A stretch of DNA of 64,000 nucleotides, from positions 241,800,442 to 241,864,441 of the forward strand of contig NC_089490.1 in NCBI RefSeq assembly GCF_036850765.1. Direction: 5' to 3'. Made by a program: the position numbers and the translations under genes. The stretch is from Saccopteryx bilineata (taxonomy: Eukaryota > Chordata > Mammalia > Chiroptera > Emballonuridae). Of this stretch, positions 57,401 to 64,000 are shown piece by piece (within the stretch, counting starts at the first letter, position 1; every line of letters starts with the position of its first letter). The notes beneath the pieces were generated by a model. It was given only the letters and a program-made list of their open reading frames with translations, searched no databases and had not been told where the DNA came from.

Positions 57401-60400
57401 AAAAGTCACTAATAGGCAGGTTAGTTAAAGAATTCCCCCTCCCCCTCACTTATCTTAGTTCACGGCATCCCACGCAAGTTAAATAATATCAAGACCAACA
57501 AAAGAAACCGACTGACAGATGAACAAAAAGTCACTAAGCAGGTAAGTTAAATAATTAGTTTTTGGTTTATTAAATACAGTTATATATTACAACTATACAT
57601 TTTTGTTATTTAAACTATAAATATCACAAAATTATGGTTTTTTTCTCGAAGTGACACACCACTCGAGTTATGCTCAGTTTTTTGGCGAATTTTGACACAC
57701 CAAGTTCAAAAGATTGCCCATCACTGCTCTAGCATGTGAACTCAGCGTAAACACTGATACTAGCAAGCAATGCAAGGAACACAGGGAAAAAATCCGAAGA
57801 CAATATATGCAGTTTTAAATGCACTGAATTTGAAAAGCTGGATCCCCATTCCATCTACAAAGCAATTTTAGAACGTGAGTGTAGTCAGGAGAGAAGAGCG
57901 CTCCAGCAGACCGAAGTCTGGGAGGCACCTCCTGTGTGCTGGATGCAGAAGACCACCCAGAATGAGGTTATAGGGTCAACAAGATGCTGGGGGCCCAGGG
58001 GACCTCTGGTTAGGCCTCCAATGGACAAACCTCTAGCATATGTTTTTTGTATTGTACTTTCTTTCCATTTTTTTACTGTTATTTAAATATTTTGCACTGT
58101 AAAAAAAAATTCTACTACTAACAAATTTTTGTACTACCAAAAAAATTCTCATTTTATTTTATTCTTTTTACAAATCTGATAAGGTAGGCTAAATAATGAC
58201 CACAACTAAGCTGCTGCTGTAGCCTAAGAAGTCAAAGCAAGACTCCGAGGCCCAATCCAAGTGAAGCAGAAACCGAACCAAGCGACATAACACTACCAGG
58301 CGGCCTCTTGTGCATCAGAGGCCTCAGATATGCCGATATGAGGTAACGCATAAGTCCCATTACTGAAAATATTTCCCAAAAGTCAATAAGCAGCATCCCG
58401 AGTGACTCACCAGGCCTTTGATCCTGTCCCAGTACACAAATTGAGTCCTGAACTTTTCTGTTTTTCCCATGGACCATCATCAATGGAAATCTCATAGTAG
58501 GAAGCCCTAAGAATTGAGAATATAACACTGGATTTGCTGCATTTATGGCTCATAGTAAACAAGACAAACATCGTTTTTTTCAGAACTGATGAAATCTAAG
58601 TAGGCCAGCCTGACTTAAACATACCTTAGTAGGCACACACATCATGACGCTAACTCTAATATTAAGTGAAAAAGTTAAAAAACTATCCTGCATGTCTGCA
58701 TCCCTCTCTGATCTACATGCTCCTGTCAATCAAGACTTTAGTACTTTAACATCTCACACCAGGGCATCGGGAAATTTTTTGCCTGGCGCTGCCACTGCTA
58801 CTTCTATGGAACCTAACACGTACAGAGCCTTAGCTCAGAATTCAAAACGGAAACACCATTCTTCCTGAGTTTCTTTCCTGGTAGATAGTCCGCGATGTAT
58901 TTTCATCTGAATCTAATCTTTCAAGTTATCGAGAGTTCCTGTTAAATTTTTGTTGAGTTACATACTATTTATTGTGCCTTTTGAATTGATAGTAAGATAA
59001 CAAGCTTTAAAGAAAATTCTTAATCCGTATTCTAGTGGGCAAAACTAGAGATAAAACTAAACTGTAATTCCGTTAAGGATTTATATTTCTTAGAGTACTT
59101 CATAAAATGAAATCCAACGGGTTTTCTGATACCAGCAGAAACGACACAATTCTTTAACTGCATGAAAGTATAAATGATCTGCAACTCTTTCAGGAACTCC
59201 TGAAACATGTAGAAGTCTATTTTGTAAACTGTATCTTAAAACAATTGTGTTGCTAATTAATCCTGGGTTAATTTTCTCTAGCAAATAAAAAAGTTAAAAT
59301 AAACCCTTAGTAAAATATAGCTTTTCAAAATAATTATCAGACATATTTGCAAACACTAACACTCAGTGGATAATTTAATTCGTATTCTAACCTTTTCAAT
59401 TTCTCCTGCCAAGCTCTGAATCTGCAAAGGTTTTACATGATAGAACTCCTTTTCGATTTTTATTCTGAACACAGCATTCTTCATAAAAGTAAAAGACAGA
59501 AGGTTTCATAGTCACATCTAATCTATTTCATAGCTTTATTATGTCATCTTAGAAAATGAGGCATTTTAGTCACATTAGGAGCCTGTTATATAGACAAGCC
59601 AGCCGGATCATTGGGGTGGCTGCTATTATGTCCGAATCACATACAAACCAGAGGTTAGAGGTCAGCGGGGACAGAGACACAGCGGTGGAGAGAAAGAAAA
59701 GTAATAGGTGAGAGATGATGAGCCCAAAACAATGAGCAAGTTTAGTGTCATTCTCTCATGCAGGTTTATCACGATTAGTCAACTCAGAATTTTTGTTTCA
59801 GGGAAATTATTTTTTAAGGCAGCAATAAAACTCACAGTCCCTTTAGAGTGGGTATACTTCTTCTTAAACTGTCCACTGCTACAGCCCAAGAATAAGACAT
59901 TCTAGGTCAGAACAAATAGGAGAAAAGAAGAAAAAATTGGGCTTTTAAAATGTTCTTAAATCTAAGAACATTCTAAACAAGGCAGGAATAATATTGCTAC
60001 ACTTCCTCTGTCCAAGCAATGCCCTCCAGTATGCAGGGCACGATGGAGACTGCCACAAGGGCTGGGATCAGGAACACTGGCTTCACATGGCCCTTCTGAG
60101 GCTAACTAATTACATGACCTTGGCCAAATTATTTGAACTCTCCCAATTTCAATCTTAATTTTTTCATGGGTAAATACAACTACCTTTCTCACAGGGTTGC
60201 CATGAGCATAAATGTGAGCATACACAATAGATGCAGTGCCTGACACACAGCAGGCACCTAGGAAGTTTCATCACTTCCTGTCTGCCTAAGAGTCTTTGTC
60301 ACAGAATCTTTAAAAAGGAAGTTCTAAGACCCTCAACGGTGAACCCTCTTTCAATAGCATTGGAAGACAACCCACTGCTGTCCTTATCTTAGTAAAGATA

Positions 60401-63268
60401 TAAGGCATCAAAGAGCACAAAGAGAAGCAGCATCAAGTATTATTTAGGAGATAAATTGACCAATCACTACTGCCACAGAAAATAAAAGCATTCAATCTCA
60501 ACTCTCCTTCTGGGACTTCACAGAATACCCAGTCTATCAATTATCCCAGTTTTCCTTCTTTTATCTGTTATTCCATTTTTTTAGTAAGTACAAACTATAA
60601 AGCAATGCTAGCAGAAGCTCTCAGAAGTTACACCTGTAAAATATACAAACTGAATGGCATGAACCCCTAAATGGCTCCCCTGGAGTAAATGCATAAACTC
60701 ACAATGTTTTTAACTTTGCCATCTATTTATTTTAATAGACTTTCTCCAGCCTCATTTAAAGTTGTTGCTCTCTTCTATCTTGAGTCTTTAGCAATAATAA
60801 CTAGATTATATTACTAATTAGCTGCATTTCCTTCCTTCTCTTTTCCATCACATAAATGAATCCATTATTCATTCCATATTGCTTCAAAGTTGACAGACAG
60901 CAAAAAAAAAACAACAAAAAATTTATAGACAGCATGTCTTACTATTAAGATAAGTACATTTTTACAATTTAAGTTCTTTAAAGAATATATTTTTTGCCTA
61001 ACCAGGCGGTGGCGCAGTGGATGGAGCGTCAGACTGGGATGCAGAGGACCCAGGTTTGAGACCCTGAGGTCGCCAGCTTGAGCGCGGGCTCATCTGGTTT
61101 GAGCAAAAAGCCCACCAGCTTGAACCCAAGGTCACTGGCCCCAGCAAGGTGTTACTCGGTCTGCTGAAGGCCCGCGGTCAAGGCACATATGAGAAAGCAA
61201 TCAATGAACAACTAAGGTGTTGCAACGGAGAAACTAATGATTGATGCTTCTCATCTCTCTCCGTCCCTGTCTATCACTCTCTCTGACTCACTCTCTGTCT
61301 CTGTAAAAAAATAAACAACAACAAAAAAAAAAAAAAAAAAAGAATATATTTTTTATTTCTTTGAAGAAAAAAATTTACTTTTAATAATTTTTTAAGTTAT
61401 ATACTGTATTTTACTGCCACCCTCCAAAAAAGTAAGATACCATTACCTTTATCTTATTCATCTTTATATTCCTAGTGGCTCCCATATTACACATGGCAGA
61501 GCACAATATATTTTTATTGAATAAACTTAAAATTACATTAATCAAAATAATTACAGCCTGACCAGGAGGTGGCGCAGTGGATAGAGCATCGGACTAGAAC
61601 ACGGAGGACCCAGGCTTGAAACCTTGAGGTCAATGGCTTGAGCATTGGCTCATATGGTTTGAGCAAGGCTTACCAACTTGAGCCCAAGGTCGCTGGCTCG
61701 AGCAAGGGGTCACTCGGTCTGCTGTAGCTCCACAGTAAAGGCACATATGAGAAAGCAATCAATGAACAACTAAGGTGCTGCAACAAAGAACTGATGCTTC
61801 TCATCTCTGTCCCTTCCTGTCTGCCTGTCCGTATCTGTTCCTCTCTCTGTCTTTCTCTATCTCTGTCACCAAAAAAAAAGAAGTAATAATAGTAATAATA
61901 ATTACAACTACTCAAAAAAATAAAATAAAACCCTAAAAACTGTTCGTATCATCTTGTGGAGTTAGGCTCCATTTTCTTCAGTACCACTAAGAAGCCCTTG
62001 GCTAAAATGTGGATATCGTTTTCTTCAAGATGAATTTTCCTCCCCATACTTAAACTTCTAAAAGAATATGACTTACATACAGAATTTCAGAATATGTGGA
62101 ACTCTCCTCAGTAAACTAGGGGATCAACTACAATGCCTTCAAAAGGTCACATGGCTCGGGGAACAGGAAAGTGGGACACAGACTCATCTCTAACCTTCAG
62201 CCCTGAATTTACTTACAGACACAGAAAGGAGAAGGCACGTTCTAAGGGACCACCAAGAGTTAAATGAACTCTATTTTATAGCAGTCATTTCTGGTAACTA
62301 ACACAAAAAAGTTTTGCAAAAAAAAAAAATTCTACTGACAATTTAAGCCTAAGTTATATTCAACACCAACAAAACAAATTTCATCCATTATAAAACATAC
62401 TATATGCTCTTAATGAAGAACTTGACTATCTTAATTTTTTGCTAATAATTATTGGTTACAAATCTTCAGCTGTCAATGTGCTTGCCTTATGATGTTGCTA
62501 TGAGAAGGGTGCAATGATCACTTATGTAGTATTCCTGCCAAAAATATTTAGTCTAAATCTTATGCAGAGAAAAAAAAATCACACAAATCTAAAGTAAGGG
62601 ATATTCTGCAAACCAACTGGCTTAGACCATTCAAACTATTAATCTCATGAATGACAGAAAAGGGGTGGGACTAAAGACCTGTTCTTAGTTAATTCTAAAG
62701 GACCACAATAACCAAATGCAATGCACGGTCTTTAACTGGATCCTGAATAAAAATAAGCAAACAAACAAATCAGCTTTACAGGACATTAAGATAATTAGGT
62801 AAGTTTTTAAATAACTTATCTATAAAAGTTTTGTATCAATTGCAAATGTATGCCTAGTAAGTATATCATTCTCTTAAACATGCATATGATACATATAAAT
62901 GCACCTATAACACAGATTAAAGGTTCTGGAAAATACTGCAGTAGAGAAACCAGAGTAACTTTGTCTAGCCTAGGATTTCACAAACTTTTTGGGTCATAGA
63001 ACTTTTTATCCTCTTGATTATGTATCAACATGTATGAAGGTTTCAGAAATAATTCATTAAATAATTCATTTCTGTTACTTGTACAGTGTTAATTATTCAC
63101 AAATCTTAGGTTGTAGAAATTCAATAAATATCTAAAAAAAATAGTAAAACATTTAAATTCCAAACTCAAGATCACAGGCTTCAATGTACCTGGATGAGAG
63201 GCTCTCCCCAATGAAGACTTCGTTCAGCGCCCTCACCGGCAAGAGCTGTGGCCCCGAAGCCTCGGACC
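45318..63268 (-). CDS. NADK2: NADK2, mitochondrial NAD kinase (3' half, six coding exons)
   Basis: NADK2 phosphorylates NAD+ to NADP+ in the mitochondrial matrix and supports mitochondrial fatty acid oxidation, proline synthesis and lysine breakdown. The six minus-strand exons below (63,190-63,268; 58,411-58,506; 48,781-48,836; 48,606-48,659; 45,955-46,078; 45,318-45,456) have GT-AG junctions and compatible phases, and join into about 181 codons and a stop that match human NADK2 from memory ([17 protein letters not shown] to [14 protein letters not shown]). Visible family features are the ALNE motif and GTGSKAW, the counterpart of the TGS(T)AY substrate loop of NAD kinases. The mitochondrial targeting region and the GGDG motif lie in exons beyond the right edge. 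The gene converges on SKP2. Confidence 0.97.
45955..46078 (-). CDS. NADK2: NADK2 penultimate coding exon
   Basis: Acceptor TTCTTCACAG, donor GTAAGC (minus strand). Encodes [20 protein letters not shown] and [21 protein letters not shown]; the final Lys codon is split across the intron. Confidence 0.97.
46767..47112 (+). repeat. Ves-like SINE
   Basis: Begins GCCCCGGCCAGTTAGGTCAG, has the box-B-like GGTTTGATTCC, and ends CTTCTCACTTCAG plus A-rich tail. Forward, thus antisense to NADK2. Confidence 0.9.
47113..48605. other. NADK2 intron segment, no feature seen
   Basis: AT-rich intron with one GC-richer patch at 48,030-48,130 holding short GGGAGT repeats. No exon or repeat family recognised. 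Confidence 0.45.
48606..48659 (-). CDS. NADK2: NADK2 54-bp exon
   Basis: Acceptor TTTTTCACTAG, donor GTCAGT (minus strand). Encodes [17 protein letters not shown]. The donor is slightly off consensus. Confidence 0.96.
48781..48836 (-). CDS. NADK2: NADK2 56-bp exon
   Basis: Acceptor GTTTTTAG, donor GTGAGT (minus strand). Encodes [18 protein letters not shown]. Only 121 bp of intron separate it from the 54-bp exon. Confidence 0.96.
48876..48978 (+). repeat. Old L1 fragment, left part
   Basis: GATATACAAAGAACTCTTAGAAATTATCAGG... is degraded L1 ORF2 sequence. It continues at 51,429 beyond the younger L1. Confidence 0.65.
48993..51414 (+). mobile_element. 5'-truncated young L1 with a nested SINE
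   Basis: The L1 starts within the reverse-transcriptase part of ORF2: [11 protein letters not shown] near 49,036-49,069 carries the catalytic F/YADD box. It reads into the [20 protein letters not shown] and [13 protein letters not shown] blocks, the C-rich end, a G-rich 3' UTR and poly(A). A 14-bp target duplication, AAAAAGTGGTCAAA, is at 48,979-48,992 and 51,415-51,428. Frameshifts near 49,240 and the SINE at 50,324 break ORF2. Very close to the L1 at 2482. Confidence 0.95.
50324..50711 (+). repeat. Full-length Ves-like SINE inside the L1
   Basis: Starts GGCCCTGGCCGGTTGGCTCA with a box-A-like head, box-B-like GGTTCGATTCC at about 50,378, and ends in A16. A 10-bp target duplication, AACAAGACAG, is at 50,314-50,323 and 50,712-50,721. 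The L1 at 3210-3216 shows the same site uninterrupted. Confidence 0.97.
51429..51930 (+). repeat. Old L1 fragment, right part
   Basis: ACATGGATAAACAGTTCATAGG...GTTACTGAAGCATTGTTTATAATAGCAAAGC...AGGTATTATAAAGAATAATAA follows L1 ORF2/3' UTR in order but is heavily diverged. It is the continuation of 48,876-48,978. Confidence 0.7.
52042..52220 (+). repeat. tRNA-like SINE
   Basis: GCCTGGTCCCTGGCGGCACAGTGG start, GGTTGCCAGTTCGAGACCCC box-B-like region and CT-rich 3' part. Confidence 0.85.
52578..52973 (+). repeat. Full-length Ves-like SINE
   Basis: Almost identical to the copy at 50,324. An 11-bp target duplication, AAAAAGTCACA, is at 52,567-52,577 and 52,974-52,984. Near identity of the two copies suggests recent SINE activity. 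Confidence 0.95.
53090..53466 (+). repeat. Ves-like SINE
   Basis: Starts CCCTGGACAGTTGGCTCAGC. A 15-bp target duplication, AAGATTTAACTTCAG, is at 53,075-53,089 and 53,467-53,481. More diverged than the 52,578 copy. Confidence 0.93.
53680..54299 (-). repeat. tRNA-like SINE, reverse, split by a Ves-like SINE
   Basis: Outer SINE: minus strand from 54,298 (GCCTGACCTGTGGCGGTGC) to a tail near 53,680. GGTTTATATTC / GGTTTACATTC at 53,666 and 54,300 are its likely target copies. Confidence 0.88.
53823..54223 (-). repeat. Full-length Ves-like SINE nested in the outer SINE
   Basis: Reverse orientation with a 13-bp target duplication, CTAGCCCGGGTTT, at 53,810-53,822 and 54,224-54,236. The target is the box B region of the outer SINE. 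Confidence 0.95.
54311..56475. other. NADK2 intron segment with old repeats
   Basis: MIR-like stretches at about 54,900-55,135 and 55,185-55,300, an L1 3' terminus in sense orientation at 56,195-56,250, and a GT/GGGG patch at 55,993-56,022. No exon seen. Confidence 0.45.
56476..57726 (+). mobile_element. hAT-superfamily DNA transposon with 8-bp target duplication
   Basis: CTCTAGCA at 56,468-56,475 and 57,727-57,734 is the 8-bp duplication typical of hAT elements. The ends GTGATGGCGAACC and GCCCATCACTG are short inverted repeats. It is 1,251 bp and retains only the last part of a transposase frame. It resembles the hAT families reported to have spread recently in bats; exact family not determined. 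Confidence 0.88.
56999..57390 (+). pseudogene. hAT transposase C-terminal remnant
   Basis: About 130 codons, [15 protein letters not shown] to [10 protein letters not shown], end in the hAT dimerisation block: [20 protein letters not shown] then [16 protein letters not shown]. The zinc-finger BED and RNase-H-like catalytic regions are absent. A partial second copy of the [11 protein letters not shown](R)LTDE coding stretch follows at 57,479-57,527. Confidence 0.85.
57735..58410. other. NADK2 intron segment, no feature seen
   Basis: No exon or named repeat recognised between the hAT element and the next NADK2 exon. Confidence 0.45.
58411..58506 (-). CDS. NADK2: NADK2 exon with the GTGSKAW substrate loop
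   Basis: Acceptor CAATTCTTAG, donor GTGAGT (minus strand). Encodes [32 protein letters not shown]. The GTGSKA motif is the NAD-kinase counterpart of TGSTAY. Confidence 0.97.
58507..60995. other. NADK2 intron segment
   Basis: Mostly unassigned AT-rich DNA. A MIR is at about 60,065-60,265. Short minus-strand frames near 59,090-59,480 are not recognisable as a gene and have no clear splice sites. Confidence 0.45.
60065..60265 (+). repeat. MIR
   Basis: TAATTACATGACCTTGGCCAAATTATTTGAAC...CTTTCTCACAGGGTTGCCATGAGCAT...CAGTGCCTGACACACAGCAGG is the MIR order. Confidence 0.8.
60996..61338 (+). repeat. tRNA-like SINE (GCCTGACCAGG type), full length
   Basis: GCCTAACCAGGCGGTGGCGC start, GGTTTGAGACCC box-B-like, TGGTTTGAGCAAAAAGCCC middle and A-rich tail. 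AAAGAATATATTTTT target copies are at 60,980 and 61,339. Confidence 0.93.
61556..61896 (+). repeat. tRNA-like SINE (GCCTGACCAGG type), full length
   Basis: GCCTGACCAGGAGGTGGCGC start. A 10-bp target duplication, AATAATTACA, is at 61,546-61,555 and 61,897-61,906. The A tail is extended by TAA-rich microsatellite sequence. Confidence 0.93.
61907..63189. other. NADK2 intron segment
   Basis: No exon. 62,970-63,110 (TTTCACAAACTTTTTGGGTCAT) looks like an old hAT-Charlie-type remnant; the rest is unassigned. Confidence 0.4.
63190..63268 (-). CDS. NADK2: NADK2 exon with the ALNE motif
   Basis: Acceptor CCATACCTGCAG, donor GTACAT (minus strand). Encodes [25 protein letters not shown]. It is GC-rich relative to its flanks. 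The preceding exon is right of the window. Confidence 0.96.
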
Positions 63269-64000
63269 CTGCAGGTATGGGGAAGGAAAAAACCCCACAT
63301 AGCACTTCAACTTTAGCAATGCCATGATGTAAATTTTATAAAACATTAAAATAATCATATTATTTATTAACATATAAATTATCTCAAAGTATTCTTAATA
63401 TAAATCTCAAAGTCATCTAATATAGCTGTAATGAAGCCTCTGTCTCTCCAAAATAAACCTTAATTCTTTTTGAAAACAATTTCTCCAAAGTAATAAAATA
63501 TATTACCCATCTCATAAGACTCTTGTCACACTTAACTTGGTTTTACTCTGGAAGCTTCAGAGGTGGAAATGATCAGGTACCTCCAAGGAGAGCCATTTTG
63601 GATTTAAGCAGCAAATTACATAAACAGCTCACATGGAAATCACATCAGTTATGTTAGAGATCAGATCTATTTTTCTTTTTAAGAAGAAAACCTCAAGAGG
63701 GTTTTAGTAGCAGCCGCATTGCAGAAACACTGCCACGTCTCCTTTCATGACTCCTAAAAAGTGTCACCTGTTCTTTTTTCACTCTATAAGGCTGCATGCA
63801 TAGCTTCAGCAATCTTCCTTGGCAATTAAACATCGCTCCATCCCATAAAATCCTCCAAAGGATTCCCACTGCTTTCTGGATCAAACCTGTGACTGTCACC
63901 CACAAATGGTTTCTTTTACAAGTCTCCAACTGGAAATGCCATCTTCTGAATGTCACCAATAGCAGATTCACTACACCCAAGAATCTCTCACTGGGCAAGC
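63269..64000. other. NADK2 intron segment to the window edge
   Basis: A 101-codon minus-strand frame (63,693-63,998) is present but resembles no NADK2 exon or transposon protein I know and has no supporting splice sites. I searched here for the next upstream NADK2 exon without success. Confidence 0.4.

Noticed and set aside
59090..59500. Possible small exon or processed pseudogene on the minus strand of a NADK2 intron
   Set aside because: A 64-codon frame and a nearby lysine/glutamate-rich frame have no clear splice sites, poly(A) or homology that I can name.
63693..63998. 101-codon minus-strand frame at the right edge
   Set aside because: Does not match the upstream NADK2 sequence I expect, nor a transposon protein I know; no acceptor or donor supports it.

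Overview
This window is nuclear DNA from a placental mammal, almost certainly a bat. Its genes match the LMBRD2 - SKP2 - NADK2 order of human 5p13.2 (recalled, not searched). The bat call rests on several kinds of tRNA-derived SINE: a long Ves-like type that begins GGCCCTGGCCGGTTGGC, and two types that begin GCCTGACC(TGT/AGGC)GGTGGCGCAGTGG. DNA transposons of the hAT, Tigger and Tc1/mariner classes are also present. Bat species cannot be read from the sequence. There are no bacterial, phage or CRISPR features. Most open frames in the window are chance frames inside repeats or introns.

Layout. (1) 1-15,067, minus strand: 5' part of LMBRD2. The first coding exon is at 1945-2118 and a probable non-coding exon 1 ends at 15,067. 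The 13-kb intron between them holds a young truncated L1 with a 3'-transduced tail, a Tigger transposon with a SINE inside it, and a 217-bp recent duplication. (2) 14,280-15,560: CpG island serving as a bidirectional promoter for LMBRD2 (left) and SKP2 (right). (3) 15,541-39,540, plus strand: the complete SKP2 gene. Ten coding exons with GT-AG junctions join to exactly 424 codons plus stop, and the 3' UTR ends near an AATAAA at 39,516. (4) 39,540-43,450: convergent intergenic DNA with two solo-LTR-like elements, an inverted SINE pair and an old antisense L1. (5) 43,450-64,000, minus strand: the 3' half of NADK2. Six coding exons and the 3' UTR are present; upstream exons lie beyond the right edge. 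Its introns hold a three-layer nest (SINE in young L1 in old L1), many SINEs and a hAT element with an 8-bp target duplication.

Function. SKP2 is the substrate-recognition F-box subunit of the SCF ubiquitin ligase that drives p27 turnover in the cell cycle. LMBRD2 is a multi-pass membrane protein of the LMBR1 family. NADK2 is the mitochondrial NAD kinase. They are neighbours, not a pathway. I see no new gene system; the noteworthy material is structural: 3' transduction, template-switch-like duplications and hairpins, nested insertions and internally deleted DNA transposons.
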